Source: Brenneria alni
Lineage (GTDB): Bacteria > Pseudomonadota > Gammaproteobacteria > Enterobacterales > Enterobacteriaceae
Direction: 5' to 3'
Assembly (NCBI RefSeq): GCF_003666245.1
Contig: NZ_MJLZ01000010.1
Location: forward strand, 1 to 64,000
DNA: 64,000 bases
Positions 17,727-27,957 of this stretch are shown here, one piece after another. Within the stretch, counting starts at the first letter, position 1. Each line of letters begins with the position of its first letter. Position numbers and translations under genes: made by a program. The notes under the pieces were generated by a model that saw only the letters and a program-made list of their open reading frames with translations, was not told the DNA's origin and ran no database searches.

Positions 17727-18593
17727 ATGACGACGAGTTACCTGGCGTTTCCTCAGTTTGATCCCGTGATTTTTTCAATTGGTCCGGTGGCTTTGCACTG
17801 GTATGGACTGATGTATTTGGTTGGGTTTGTGTTTGCCATGTGGCTGGCGGTGCGCCGTGCCAACAAACCTGGCAGCGGCTGGGCCAAAGACGAAGTTGAA
17901 AACCTGCTGTATATGGGCTTTCTCGGCGTATTTGTCGGTGGTCGTCTGGGCTATGTGTTGTTCTATGCGTTCCAGTCGTTTCTGGATAACCCACTCTATT
18001 TATTCAAAGTCTGGGATGGCGGAATGTCGTTCCACGGCGGTCTGATCGGTGTGATCGCCGTGATGCTGTGGTTTGCCCGCCGGACCAAACGTCACTTCTT
18101 TCAGGTGGCTGATTTTATTGCACCGCTTATCCCCTTTGGTTTGGGGGCTGGCCGTCTGGGCAACTTCATCAATGGTGAACTCTGGGGACGCGTCGCCACG
18201 GATACGCCCTGGGCGATGTTATTCCCCGGTTCACGCAGCGAAGATCTGATGTTGTCTGCCAGTAATCCGCAATGGCAGGCGATTTTTAATCAGTACGGTA
18301 TTCTGCCGCGCCACCCGTCTCAGCTTTATGAAATGCTGCTTGAAGGCGTGGTTTTGTTCATCATTCTGAATCTGTTTATTCGTAAACCGCGCCCAATGGG
18401 CAGTGTTTCCGGGTTGTTCCTGATTGGCTATGGCGTTTTTCGCTCTATTGTAGAGTTTTTCCGCCAGCCGGATGCGCAACTGGGGTTATTCAGCAATATC
18501 CTCAGTATGGGGCAAATTTTGTCGATGCCGATGGTGATAGCCGGAATTCTGATGATGGTCTGGGCCTATCGTCGTCAGCCAGTGCAGCAATAG
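17727..18593 (+). CDS. lgt: prolipoprotein diacylglyceryl transferase
   Basis: 288 residues, inner-membrane enzyme that attaches diacylglycerol to the lipobox Cys, first step of lipoprotein maturation. Seven hydrophobic segments; catalytic landmarks seen are [11 protein letters not shown] (His), [14 protein letters not shown] (signature with essential Arg) and [12 protein letters not shown]. It serves the lipoproteins in this window (MltC, MltA, YgdI, YgdR). 36 bp upstream of thyA, forming the conserved lgt-thyA pair. Separated from ptsP by 220 bp that should contain its own promoter. Confidence 0.97.
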   Translation: MTTSYLAFPQFDPVIFSIGPVALHWYGLMYLVGFVFAMWLAVRRANKPGSGWAKDEVENLLYMGFLGVFVGGRLGYVLFYAFQSFLDNPLYLFKVWDGGMSFHGGLIGVIAVMLWFARRTKRHFFQVADFIAPLIPFGLGAGRLGNFINGELWGRVATDTPWAMLFPGSRSEDLMLSASNPQWQAIFNQYGILPRHPSQLYEMLLEGVVLFIILNLFIRKPRPMGSVSGLFLIGYGVFRSIVEFFRQPDAQLGLFSNILSMGQILSMPMVIAGILMMVWAYRRQPVQQ

Positions 18594-18629
18594 TCAGCCG
18601 TAATTCTTTAATATCCGTGGTGAGGTAAT

Positions 18630-19424
18630 ATGAAACAGTATCTGGATCTGATGAAAAAAGTGCTCGAGGAAGGGACACCGAAAGCCGATCGCACCGGCAC
18701 CGGTACGCTGTCGATTTTTGGTCATCAGATGCGTTTCAATTTACAGCAAGGTTTTCCTCTGGTAACCACCAAACGCTGCCATTTGCGCTCAATCATTCAC
18801 GAACTACTTTGGTTCCTGAAAGGGGATACCAATGTCGCTTATCTGCATGACAACAAAGTCAGTATTTGGGACGAATGGGCCGATGACAACGGCGATCTTG
18901 GCCCGGTCTATGGCAAACAATGGCGTGCCTGGGGGGCAGCCGACGGGCGTCAGATTGATCAACTGAAAACGGTGCTTACCCAGTTAAAACAGGATCCTGA
19001 CTCCCGTCGCATTATTGTTTCAGCCTGGAACGTGGGTGAGTTGGACAAGATGGCGCTGGCGCCGTGCCATGCATTTTTTCAGTTCTACGTTGCCGATGGT
19101 AAATTATCCTGCCAGCTTTATCAGCGCTCGTGCGATATATTCCTTGGCTTGCCTTTCAATATCGCCAGCTATGCATTACTGGTGCACATGGTTGCGCAGC
19201 AGTGCGATCTGGACGTCGGGGATTTTGTCTGGACGGGGGGCGATACCCATCTCTACAACAACCATATGGAACAAACGCGCCTGCAATTAAGCCGTGAACC
19301 GCACGCCTTGCCAAAGCTGGTAATCAAACGTCGCCCCGACACGCTGTTTGATTACCGTTTTGAAGATTTTGAAATCGAAGGCTACGATCCGCATCCGGCA
19401 ATTAAAGCTCCTGTCGCTATTTGA
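18630..19424 (+). CDS. thyA: thymidylate synthase
   Basis: 264 residues, same length as E. coli ThyA. Converts dUMP to dTMP with methylene-tetrahydrofolate. Active-site Cys146 lies in [12 protein letters not shown]; the dUMP-phosphate Arg motif ([14 protein letters not shown]), the [19 protein letters not shown] block and the C-terminal IKAPVAI are intact. GAGG precedes the ATG. Followed by a rho-independent terminator, so the lgt-thyA transcript probably ends there. Confidence 0.98.
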   Translation: MKQYLDLMKKVLEEGTPKADRTGTGTLSIFGHQMRFNLQQGFPLVTTKRCHLRSIIHELLWFLKGDTNVAYLHDNKVSIWDEWADDNGDLGPVYGKQWRAWGAADGRQIDQLKTVLTQLKQDPDSRRIIVSAWNVGELDKMALAPCHAFFQFYVADGKLSCQLYQRSCDIFLGLPFNIASYALLVHMVAQQCDLDVGDFVWTGGDTHLYNNHMEQTRLQLSREPHALPKLVIKRRPDTLFDYRFEDFEIEGYDPHPAIKAPVAI

Positions 19425-19440
19425 TGTTGATAAGTTTATG

Positions 19441-19462
19441 GGCCGCTTTCGTGGCCTTTTTT
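19441..19462 (+). terminator. rho-independent terminator after thyA
   Basis: GGCCGC (19441-19446), loop TTTC, GTGGCC (19451-19456; one G-T wobble), then six T (19457-19462). Confidence 0.8.
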
Positions 19463-19600
19463 CCCGGCTTTTCGCACGTTTTTCCTCTCTTCCCGCATCG
19501 TTTCTCCGTTGTTGCATCGTTGCAATAAAACATTGCGTATCTTCACGCATAACGTTGTTAATGCTCTGTATTTGTTCAATAAAATTCCTACACTGCTTGC

Positions 19601-20122
19601 ATGAAAATCGTAAATCGACAACTGCGGGGGGTTACCTTGCTGGAATTATTGGTGGTTCTGACGATAGTCGCGCTATTGGCTGGCGGCAGTCTGCATACCT
19701 GGGCGGGTTATCAACAGGCGTTGCGCCTGGAACAGGGGGCAAAGCAACTGCTGGATTTTTTAAACCGGGTTCAGGCCAATGCGTATCGGCTTAATGAAAC
19801 CCGAATGGTACGGCTGATGCGGCAAGATGAATACTGGTGCATGAACGACGGAGTGGGCGGCGGCAGTGAGAGAGTAAGCTGCGGCAAAGGTAATGTGTGC
19901 TGTGAAGACAACGGGCGGCAATTTATGCGTGCAAATAAAGATATCGCCGTGTCAGCGTATACCCGCGATACTTTTGCTTTTTACGGTTTGCGCAATGCGG
20001 CGCAGGCCGGACACATTACGCTGATGAATTCGGCCGGGAGGCTGCGGCTGGTGATCTCCGTACGGGGCCGTATGCGCCTGTGCAGCGAAGCGCAGCCGGT
20101 TCTGGCGATCCCCCTATGTTAA
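19601..20122 (+). CDS. ppdA: prepilin peptidase-dependent protein A (type II pseudopilin-like)
   Basis: 173 residues. Type IV pilin-like leader LRG|VTLLELLVVLTIVALLAGG: cleavage after Gly with the usual Glu at +5, followed by a long hydrophobic helix. The rest is a small globular domain with several Cys (WCMNDG, VSCGKGNVCCED). First of four pseudopilin-like genes between thyA and recC. In E. coli the cluster has no settled role; it may be a GspH-like minor pseudopilin for DNA uptake or pilus initiation. Overlaps ppdB. Confidence 0.9.
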   Translation: MKIVNRQLRGVTLLELLVVLTIVALLAGGSLHTWAGYQQALRLEQGAKQLLDFLNRVQANAYRLNETRMVRLMRQDEYWCMNDGVGGGSERVSCGKGNVCCEDNGRQFMRANKDIAVSAYTRDTFAFYGLRNAAQAGHITLMNSAGRLRLVISVRGRMRLCSEAQPVLAIPLC

Positions 20123-20697
20123 AAGCGCAGCAGCAGGGATTCACGCTGCCGGAGATCCTGCTGGCATTAAGTCTGGGCAGCCTGATTATGCTGTCTGCGG
20201 CGCAGCTCTATCCGATACTGCGCACGCAAAGCCAGAACAGCGCCCAGTATTTCCGGCTGGAACAGCTATTCAACCAGGTTGTCTTCGGTATTGAAAAAGA
20301 TCTTCGCCGGGCCGGTTTTTGCGCCGGAGAGTGTCAGGGGCGGGCAATCAGCATCGGGGAATATCCAGGAGAAATGGCGCAAAGCTGCCTCAATGTATCG
20401 TACGATTTGAACCTTAACGGCGTTTGGGATGGTGGAGAGCAGCAGGATGCCGAATCTTTTGGCTACCGGCTGCGTTCCGGCGCATTGGAAATTCAAAGCG
20501 GGGCGCACAATTGCCAGGGCGACCGCTGGGAGAAACTCTTTGATCCACGGGAAGTGATACTCACGCAATTCCGTTTGCGACGTCTGGTCGATCGCTCAGG
20601 CGCTATGCTGTATGAGTTGCAACTGGCAGGTTACTGGACTAAAAATCCGGTTATTCGGCGGAACATCACCCGTCTGATCGTGGGCCGCAATCAATGA
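20116..20697 (+). CDS. ppdB: prepilin peptidase-dependent protein B
   Basis: 193 residues from the ATG at 20116 (MLKAQQQGFTLPEILLAL), chosen because it places the prepilin cleavage site QQG|FTLPE seven residues in and overlaps the ppdA stop; the frame is open to 20080. Type IV pilin N-terminal methylation motif and hydrophobic helix, then a GspJ-like body with paired Cys (FCAGECQG). A minor pseudopilin by family; its stop overlaps the ygdB start by 4 bp. Confidence 0.9.
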   Translation: MLKAQQQGFTLPEILLALSLGSLIMLSAAQLYPILRTQSQNSAQYFRLEQLFNQVVFGIEKDLRRAGFCAGECQGRAISIGEYPGEMAQSCLNVSYDLNLNGVWDGGEQQDAESFGYRLRSGALEIQSGAHNCQGDRWEKLFDPREVILTQFRLRRLVDRSGAMLYELQLAGYWTKNPVIRRNITRLIVGRNQ

Positions 20698-21149
20698 AAA
20701 CAACCTCGCAGTCTGGCAGCGGTACGTTAGTGATGGTTATGCTGATAGCCATCGTTGGGCTGTTGCTAATGTCCGGCTTACAGCGTCAGCTTGATGCGGC
20801 AGTACGGATGGGAAATGATGAACGTCACTACCTGCGGGCATTTAATCAGGCGTTGTCCTCTCTGAACTGGGCAATGAGTGTTCGCTGGCATGATACGCAA
20901 GGAGGCTGGCAATGTCAGAGACGAGCCACGGAAAATTTGAAAGCCTGTCTGAGAAAGGCTTCCGATGGTGTGCAGTGGCTATTGCGCGGCGAGGGGCAGA
21001 TCCCCACGCAGCCGAGTTCGCTGGTGTTGTATCAGCGAGTCGCCTTCTTAACGTCAGCGTCAGAGCGTACCAGGATCCAGCTCGTGTCTCAGGGTTGGCT
21101 GGACTTTTGTCCAGATAAGGATAGCGCACGCTGTGCTGACTCAGAATAA
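20694..21149 (+). CDS. ygdB: YgdB family protein (DUF2509, PilX-like minor pilin)
   Basis: 151 residues. Begins MKTTSQSGSGTLVMVMLIAIVGLLLMSGLQ, a signal-anchor typical of PilX/GspK-like minor pilins that lack the strict FTLxE motif. A short Cys-containing domain follows. Third gene of the ppdA-ppdB-ygdB-ppdC cluster, overlapping both neighbours, so all four are one transcriptional unit. Function inferred from the cluster only. Confidence 0.88.
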   Translation: MKTTSQSGSGTLVMVMLIAIVGLLLMSGLQRQLDAAVRMGNDERHYLRAFNQALSSLNWAMSVRWHDTQGGWQCQRRATENLKACLRKASDGVQWLLRGEGQIPTQPSSLVLYQRVAFLTSASERTRIQLVSQGWLDFCPDKDSARCADSE

Positions 21150-21531
21150 GGCACTCGGGGAGTTGTCGTTTCAGCAGCATGGTTTTAGCCTGCCGGAAAC
21201 GCTGGCGGCAGTATTACTGTTTGCTGTGTCGCTGCTTGGGCTGTTGCAATATCATCAGGTGTTGCAACAGTCGTTCCAGCATCAATGGCAGCAGCGCCAG
21301 GCGTGGCGGCTGGCTGCCCAACAGTTGGAAGCGTATGAAGCAGGAATGAAGTACCATGCAATGGCTCCGGCGCTGGGAAGTGGGTGGCAGCTCAATCTGT
21401 TGGAACAGGCGCAGAGTGCGGACTGCCGCAGGGCGACTGCAACGGTAATCACGCCACGACATTATCAGGCACAGCTCACCCGTTGGTTTTGTCAGACGGC
21501 AACCACCCCCGCCATGCGACATAATCCGTAA
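21133..21531 (+). CDS. ppdC: prepilin peptidase-dependent protein C
   Basis: 132 residues from a GTG at 21133 that overlaps the ygdB end. Pilin-type leader QQHG|FSLPETLAAVLLFAVSLLGLL with Glu at +5. GspI-like minor pseudopilin by size; the C-terminal part carries two Cys (SADCRRAT, WFCQTATT) that may form a disulfide. Last gene of the cluster, 37 bp before recC, so recC may be read through from it. Confidence 0.88.
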   Translation: MLTQNKALGELSFQQHGFSLPETLAAVLLFAVSLLGLLQYHQVLQQSFQHQWQQRQAWRLAAQQLEAYEAGMKYHAMAPALGSGWQLNLLEQAQSADCRRATATVITPRHYQAQLTRWFCQTATTPAMRHNP

Positions 21532-21568
21532 CGGACCATAAAGTACAAGCAGCAGGACAGGAGCCAGA

Positions 21569-24500
21569 ATGTTTACGGTGTACCATTCAAATCAGTTGGA
21601 TATCTTAAAACGGCTGATGGTCGAGCTGATGAAACGTCAGCCGCTGCCAGATCCGTTTCAGCGGGAAATCATTCTGGTGCAAAGCCCCGGTATGGCACAG
21701 TGGTTACAGATTGAGCTGGCTGAACATTTCGGTATTGCCGCCAATATTCATTTTCCTCTGCCCGGCGTTTTTCTGTGGGATATGTGCCGTCATGTTCTGG
21801 CTGATATACCGAAAGAAAGTGCTTTCAGTAAAGATTCGATGACCTGGAAATTGATGCATCTGTTGCCTGAACTGCTGGAACAAGCTGATTTTGCTCCATT
21901 GCGTCATTATCTACAGGATGATGGCGACCAGCGTAAACGTCACCAGCTCGCCGGGCGCATCGCCGATCTTTTCGATCAATATCTGATTTATCGTCCAGAG
22001 TGGATCAACCTGTGGCAACAGGGAAAACAGGTTGACTCACTGGGGGGCAACCAGCCGTGGCAGGCCGCATCATGGTGTGCGCTGCTGAATTATACCCGTA
22101 AGCTGGGCCAGCCTGAGTGGCATCATGCCAATCTATACCAGCGCTTTATCAAAAAGCTGGAGCAGGCGAAAACCTGTCCCGCCGGGTTACCGCCGCGGGT
22201 ATTTATCTGCGGTATTTCTGCCTTGCCGCCGATATACTTGCAGGCGCTGCGGGCGCTGGCCCGGCATATTGATGTTCACTTGCTGTTTACCAATCCCTGT
22301 CGCGATTACTGGAGTGACATTCAGGATTATAAGTTTCTGGCCAGGCTGAAAACCCGCAATCGACAGTTGTACTGTCGGGATAACACACAGCCTGCTGATT
22401 ACCGCCCACTGTTCCGCGATCCGCAACAGGCTGATTCACTGTTTAACACTGAAGGTGAGCAGTGGGTGAATAACCCGCTGCTGTCCTCCTGGGGGAAGTT
22501 AGGCCGCGATCATCTTTATCTGCTGGCTGAGTTGGATAATGTGCAGGAGGTGGACGCTTTTGTTGATCTGGATGGCGATAACCTGCTGCAAACAATACAG
22601 CGCGACATCCTGGAGTTGGAAGATCATGGCGTGGTGGCGCGCAGTCAAGCCGCTCTGGAAACCAGTACGCAAAAACGTCAGTTGGAACCTGATGATCGCT
22701 CCATTGATTTGCACGCCTGTCACAGCCCGCAGCGTGAAGTGGAAGTATTGCACGATCAACTGCTTGCCATGATGACCGACAACCCGGATTTTACGCCCCG
22801 CGACATTATTGTCATGATGGCGGATATCGACAGCTATACGCCGTTTATTCAGGCGGTGTTTGGCAATGCAGCAGAAGATCGTTATCTGCCTTTTGCCGTT
22901 TCCGATCAGCGGGCGCGACATGCCCACCCTGCATTAGCGGCGGTGATTAGTCTGCTTGATTTGCCCAACAGCCGCTTTACCGCCGAACAGGTGCTGGCTT
23001 TGCTGGAAGTGCCGGCACTGGCGGCCCGTTTTGGCATTGGGGAAGAAGGGTTGCGGCGTTTGCGCCTGTGGGTGGTGGAGTCCGGTATCCGTTGGGGGCT
23101 GGATGATGACAATGTGCGTGAGTTAATGCTGCCGGCAACCGGGCAGCATACCTGGCGTTTTGGGCTGACGAGAATGCTGCTGGGCTATGCCATGGACAGC
23201 AATGCCGGTGACTGGCAAGGAGTGCTGCCTTATGACGAATCCAGCGGTTTGGTTGCCGAGCTTGCCGGTCAGTTGGCTGAACTGCTGATGCAGCTTAACC
23301 GGTGGCGGCATCGTTTGCAGCAATCGCGTACGCTGGCTGAATGGCTGCCTTTATGTCGTCAGCTGATTGATACTTTTTTTGACGCAGACAGTGACACGGA
23401 AGCGGCGTTGACGCTGATCGAAAAACAGTGGCAACACATCATCGGTATGGGAACCGCTGCCCGTTACCCGGAGCTTGTACCGGTTTCGCTGTTGCGTGAC
23501 GAGCTTTCCCGCCGGCTCGATCGGGAACGGCTCAGTCAACGCTTTCTGGCTGGCGCCATCAACTTCTGTACGCTGATGCCAATGCGCTCCATTCCATTCA
23601 AAGTAGTGTGTCTGCTGGGAATGAACGACGGCGTCTATCCACGGACTTTGCCACCGCTTGGGTTTGATCTGATGGGGCGGCAAATTAAACGTGGCGATCG
23701 CAGCCGACGTGATGACGACCGCTATCTGTTTCTGGAAGCGCTGCTTTCGGCGCAGCACAAACTGTACATCAGCTATATTGGCCGCTCGATACAGGATAAT
23801 ACCCGTCGTTATCCTTCCGTATTGGTCAGCGAATTGGTTGAGTACATTGCGCAAAGCTATTACCTGCCGCAAGACAAAGATTGCGACATTGATACCAGTG
23901 CGGAACGTGTCGCACGCCATTTGTGTCACGAACATAGCCGTATGCCGTTTGACGCGAAAAACTTTACCCCCCCGGCGCCGATAAGCTTTGCGGCAGAATG
24001 GCTGGCGGCGGCAAGCAGACAGGGGCAATCGCAGCCTGATTTTGATCAGAAATTGCCATTGGAACGTTATACCGATATCAGTCTGGACGATCTGAAGCGC
24101 TTTTACCGCCACCCGATCCGGGCTTTCTTCCAATTGCGGCTGGGCGTGAATTTCATGCTGCAAAATGATGAGCTGCTTGATGAAGAGCCCTTCACCGTGG
24201 ATAACTTAAGCCGCTATCAGTTGAATACCGAACTGCTGAATACCCTGATAGCAGAGGGCGAACCTGAGCGGTTGTACCGACGTGTCCGTGCGGCAGGCGG
24301 GCTGCCGTATGGTGCGTTCGGTGAGCTTTACTGGCAGGCCCAGCAACAGGAAATGTCAGATCTGGCTGAACGTATACGCGAAGAGCTGGCGCCGGGCAAG
24401 GCGGGCAATCTGGAAGTGGATATCCGGCTCGATGGCGTGCGCCTCAGCGGTTGGGTGGGCCAGGTGCAGCATGATGGGCTGTTGCGCTGGCGACCGGGAA

Positions 24501-24958
24501 AACTGTCAATGACGGACGGCATTACCCTGTGGCTGGAGCATCTGGCCTGGTGCCTGACTGGCGGTCAGGGGGAAAGTCGGATGCTCGGGCGTGAAAAAAC
24601 CGTCTGGCGTTTTGCCTCCATGTCCGCAGAGCAGGCGCGGGAATATCTGCAACTGATGCTGGCAGGCTATCAGCAAGGGATGAATAAACCGTTATTGCTG
24701 CTGAATAAGTCGGGCAGCGCGTGGTTAACCCAGTGCTATAACCGTGAAAGTGACAGTATTCAATGGGATGAGGAAACGCAAAGCAAGGCGTGCGCCAAAC
24801 TGCTACAGGCCTGGCAGGGCAATATGGGCATGATGGGTGAGGGAGAAGATTACTACCTGCAACGGATTGTCCGTGAGTTGGATGAAAGGCGTATGAATGA
24901 GGTTATCGACGCGGCGCAAACCTGGTTACTGCCGCCGATCCGTTCTAATCTGGTTTGA
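21569..24958 (+). CDS. recC: exodeoxyribonuclease V gamma subunit RecC
   Basis: 1129 residues (E. coli 1122). Chi-recognising scaffold of RecBCD, with a dead helicase fold in the N-terminal half and an inactive nuclease-like domain at the C-terminus. Family landmarks: MFTVYHSNQLDILKRLM, REIILVQSPGMAQWLQIELAE, CTLMPMRSIPFKVVCLLGMNDGVYPR and LDDLKRFYRHPIRAFFQLRLGV. The order recC-ptrA-recB-recD is the enterobacterial standard. A long antisense frame inside it (23351-24163) is a shadow. Confidence 0.97.
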   Translation: MFTVYHSNQLDILKRLMVELMKRQPLPDPFQREIILVQSPGMAQWLQIELAEHFGIAANIHFPLPGVFLWDMCRHVLADIPKESAFSKDSMTWKLMHLLPELLEQADFAPLRHYLQDDGDQRKRHQLAGRIADLFDQYLIYRPEWINLWQQGKQVDSLGGNQPWQAASWCALLNYTRKLGQPEWHHANLYQRFIKKLEQAKTCPAGLPPRVFICGISALPPIYLQALRALARHIDVHLLFTNPCRDYWSDIQDYKFLARLKTRNRQLYCRDNTQPADYRPLFRDPQQADSLFNTEGEQWVNNPLLSSWGKLGRDHLYLLAELDNVQEVDAFVDLDGDNLLQTIQRDILELEDHGVVARSQAALETSTQKRQLEPDDRSIDLHACHSPQREVEVLHDQLLAMMTDNPDFTPRDIIVMMADIDSYTPFIQAVFGNAAEDRYLPFAVSDQRARHAHPALAAVISLLDLPNSRFTAEQVLALLEVPALAARFGIGEEGLRRLRLWVVESGIRWGLDDDNVRELMLPATGQHTWRFGLTRMLLGYAMDSNAGDWQGVLPYDESSGLVAELAGQLAELLMQLNRWRHRLQQSRTLAEWLPLCRQLIDTFFDADSDTEAALTLIEKQWQHIIGMGTAARYPELVPVSLLRDELSRRLDRERLSQRFLAGAINFCTLMPMRSIPFKVVCLLGMNDGVYPRTLPPLGFDLMGRQIKRGDRSRRDDDRYLFLEALLSAQHKLYISYIGRSIQDNTRRYPSVLVSELVEYIAQSYYLPQDKDCDIDTSAERVARHLCHEHSRMPFDAKNFTPPAPISFAAEWLAAASRQGQSQPDFDQKLPLERYTDISLDDLKRFYRHPIRAFFQLRLGVNFMLQNDELLDEEPFTVDNLSRYQLNTELLNTLIAEGEPERLYRRVRAAGGLPYGAFGELYWQAQQQEMSDLAERIREELAPGKAGNLEVDIRLDGVRLSGWVGQVQHDGLLRWRPGKLSMTDGITLWLEHLAWCLTGGQGESRMLGREKTVWRFASMSAEQAREYLQLMLAGYQQGMNKPLLLLNKSGSAWLTQCYNRESDSIQWDEETQSKACAKLLQAWQGNMGMMGEGEDYYLQRIVRELDERRMNEVIDAAQTWLLPPIRSNLV

Positions 24959-24984
24959 TTTATATGAAAATCGATTGAAAGGCT

Positions 24985-27957
24985 ATGGAGAAATACATGC
25001 GTAAGCAGTTTGTCTGGATTACCGGATTGTTTTTTTTATTCACGCTCTGGCTTCCGTTGAGTTGGGCTGAGACAGGTTGGCTGCCTCTGGCTCAAACTAT
25101 CCGTAAAAGTGAGAAGGATCCGCGTCAGTATCAGGCGATAAAACTGGATAACGGGATGACCGTGCTGTTGGTTTCCGATCCGCAGGCAACGAAATCTCTG
25201 GCCTCGCTGGCATTACCGGTAGGATCACTGGAAGATCCCGATAACCAGTTAGGTCTGGCGCACTATCTTGAGCATATGGTTTTGATGGGTTCCAAACGCT
25301 ATCCGCAACCGGAGGCCCTGGCGGAATTCCTGAAAAAGCACGGCGGCAGCCACAATGCCAGCACTGCGTCTTATCGTACGGCGTTCTATCTGGAAGTTGA
25401 AAATGATGCGCTGCAACCGGCGGTTGATCGTCTGGCGGACGCCATTGCTGAACCCTTACTTGATCCGGTTAACGCCGATCGGGAACGTCATGCGGTGAAT
25501 GCGGAAATGACTATGGCCCGCTCCCGAGACGGTCATCGTATGGCGCAGGTGGGGGCCGAGACATTAAATCCGGCGCATCCCAGCTCGCGATTCTCCGGCG
25601 GTAATCTTGATACCCTGAGCGATAAGCCAGGCGGCAAGCTGCATGACGAATTAGTGAAGTTTTATCAGCGTTATTACTCGGCCAACCTGATGAAAGGGGT
25701 GATTTACAGTAATCGGCCTTTAGCGGCGCTGGCAACGCTGGCAGCGGAAACTTTTGGCCGCATCGCCAATCATGATGCCAGCGTCGCACCCATTACCGTA
25801 CCGGTAACCACCGAAAAACAGCGCGGCATCATGATCCATTATGTTCCGGCCCAACCACGCAAACAGTTGCGGATTGAGTTCCGGGTGGCAGACAACAGCC
25901 AGGCATTCCGCAGCAAAACGGATACTTATATCAGCTATCTGATCGGCAACCGCAGCCAGAACACGCTATCCGACTGGTTGCAGAAAGAGGGGTTGGTTGA
26001 ATCAATTGGCGCAGGCTCGGACCCGGTTATCGATCGTAATGGCGGCGTCTTTACGATTTCGGCATCGTTAACGGATAAAGGGCTGGCACAGCGCGATGAA
26101 GTTATCGCGGCAATATTCAATTACCTGCAACTGGTGCGCCGGGAAGGTATCCAGCAGCGCTATTTTGATGAGATAGCCCATGTGTTGGATCTGGACTTTC
26201 GCTATCCCTCTATCAGCCGCGATATGGATTATATTGAGTGGCTGGTGGATACCATGTTGCGGGTGCCGGTCGAACATACGCTGGATGCTGTGTATTTGGC
26301 CGACCGATACGATCCGCAAGCGATTGCCGAGCGGCTGGATTATATGACCCCGCAGAACGCCCGTATTTGGATCATCAGCCCGAATGAACCACATAACAAA
26401 GTCGCTTATTTTGTTGGTGCGCCTTATGAGGTCAAAAAGGTATCCGCCGAAACTTTTTCCAGGTGGCAAAAACTGGAGCAGAAAATTTCACTGACATTAC
26501 CCGCAATCAACCCCTACATCCCGGATGATTTTTCCCTGATCAAAGCGGATACCGGCATTACGCATCCGAAAATGTTGTTGCAACAGCCGGGGTTACGTGT
26601 GTTGTATATGCCCAGCCGCTATTTCGCGGATGAACCAAAAGCGGATATCACGCTGTTGTTGCGCAATAAAGAGGCCCGCAGCACGGCCCGCAATCAGGTT
26701 TTGTTCGCGTTGAATGACTATCTGGCCGGGCTGGCGTTGGATGAGTTGAGCTATCAGGCATCAGTTGGCGGCATCAGTTTTTCCACCACCAGCAATGATG
26801 GCCTGGTGATCAACGCCAATGGTTTTACCCAGCATTTGCCTCAGCTTTTATTGGCGCTGGTGGACGGCTATTCCTCTTTCACCTCAACCGAAGAGCAGTT
26901 TCAGCAGGCAAAATCATGGTATCTGGAACAGTTGGCGTCAGCAGAAAAAGCCAAAGCATTTGAACAAGCCATGCAGCCAATACAGGCGCTGTCGCAGGTG
27001 CCTTATACTGAACGTTCCGAGCGCCGCAATCTGTTGAAAGATATCAGTTTGCAGGACGTTGCGCGTTACCGGCAGGATCTACTGCAAAAAGCGACGCCAG
27101 AAATGCTGGTGGTAGGTAATTTACGGCCTGAACGGGTGACGGAACTGGCGCAGACGTTAAAGACCCGCTTAAACAGTGGCGGAGAAACCTTGTGGCGTAG
27201 CGATGATGTTCAGATCGATAAAACGCAACTGGCCAATCTGCAACGTCCGGGCAGCAGCACCGACTCTGCGCTGGCGGCGGTGTATGTTCCGACAGGATAC
27301 GGCGAAATTCAAAGTATGGCCTTTAGCTCGGTGCTGGGGCAGATTATTCAGCCCTGGTTCTACAACCAGTTAAGAACGGAAGAGCAGCTTGGTTATGCGG
27401 TATTTGCCTTCCCGATATCCGTCGGGCGTCAATGGGGCGTGGGTTTCCTGCTGCAAAGTAACAGTAAACAGCCTGCCTATCTGTATCCGCGCTATCAGGA
27501 CTTCTATCAAAAAGCGCAAACCCGGCTGCGTGAAATGAAGGCTGAAGATTTCGCTCAGTACAAACAAGGGGTGATTAATGAACTCAGTCAGCGTCCACAA
27601 ACGCTGGATGAAGAGGTCGGGCGCTTTACCAACGATCTGGATCGGGAAAATTTTGCGTTTGATACCCGTGAGAAGCTCATTGCTGAAATTAAGCGGTTGA
27701 CGGTAGCGCAACTGGCTGATTTTTTCCATCAGGCGCTGAAACCTGAAGGACTGGCGGTGTTATCGCAAATCTCCGGCAGTCATCATGGTAAGCTGGAGTA
27801 TGCTGCCCCACGGGGCTGGCATACCTATGCTGATGCCTCTTCGTTGCAGAAAACGTTGCCATTGCAACAAGCGCCGGCGATGAGCGCCACTCCTGAGTCT
27901 ACGCAGCAGCCTTCCCCGGATACAGGCGCGCCAGTCAGCAAGGATGAGCCAAAATGA
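24985..27957 (+). CDS. ptrA: pitrilysin (protease III), periplasmic zinc metalloprotease
   Basis: 990 residues (E. coli 962). M16 family peptidase that degrades small peptides such as the insulin B chain. Signal peptide ends PLSWA|ETG; a second ATG at 24997 (MRKQF) would give a more typical leader. The inverted zinc motif HYLEH (about residue 93) with a downstream Glu in AVNAEMTMAR is intact, as is the C-terminal RTEEQLGYAVFAFP substrate-binding block. It carries a Pro/Gln/Ser-rich tail of ~25 residues longer than E. coli (ATPESTQQPSPDTGAPVSK). Its stop overlaps the recB ATG by 4 bp. Confidence 0.96.
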   Translation: MEKYMRKQFVWITGLFFLFTLWLPLSWAETGWLPLAQTIRKSEKDPRQYQAIKLDNGMTVLLVSDPQATKSLASLALPVGSLEDPDNQLGLAHYLEHMVLMGSKRYPQPEALAEFLKKHGGSHNASTASYRTAFYLEVENDALQPAVDRLADAIAEPLLDPVNADRERHAVNAEMTMARSRDGHRMAQVGAETLNPAHPSSRFSGGNLDTLSDKPGGKLHDELVKFYQRYYSANLMKGVIYSNRPLAALATLAAETFGRIANHDASVAPITVPVTTEKQRGIMIHYVPAQPRKQLRIEFRVADNSQAFRSKTDTYISYLIGNRSQNTLSDWLQKEGLVESIGAGSDPVIDRNGGVFTISASLTDKGLAQRDEVIAAIFNYLQLVRREGIQQRYFDEIAHVLDLDFRYPSISRDMDYIEWLVDTMLRVPVEHTLDAVYLADRYDPQAIAERLDYMTPQNARIWIISPNEPHNKVAYFVGAPYEVKKVSAETFSRWQKLEQKISLTLPAINPYIPDDFSLIKADTGITHPKMLLQQPGLRVLYMPSRYFADEPKADITLLLRNKEARSTARNQVLFALNDYLAGLALDELSYQASVGGISFSTTSNDGLVINANGFTQHLPQLLLALVDGYSSFTSTEEQFQQAKSWYLEQLASAEKAKAFEQAMQPIQALSQVPYTERSERRNLLKDISLQDVARYRQDLLQKATPEMLVVGNLRPERVTELAQTLKTRLNSGGETLWRSDDVQIDKTQLANLQRPGSSTDSALAAVYVPTGYGEIQSMAFSSVLGQIIQPWFYNQLRTEEQLGYAVFAFPISVGRQWGVGFLLQSNSKQPAYLYPRYQDFYQKAQTRLREMKAEDFAQYKQGVINELSQRPQTLDEEVGRFTNDLDRENFAFDTREKLIAEIKRLTVAQLADFFHQALKPEGLAVLSQISGSHHGKLEYAAPRGWHTYADASSLQKTLPLQQAPAMSATPESTQQPSPDTGAPVSKDEPK

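Noticed and set aside
23351-24163. 270-codon antisense frame inside recC
   Set aside because: Opposite a well-conserved recC segment; it is open because of recC codon bias, and its sequence has no recognisable domain.
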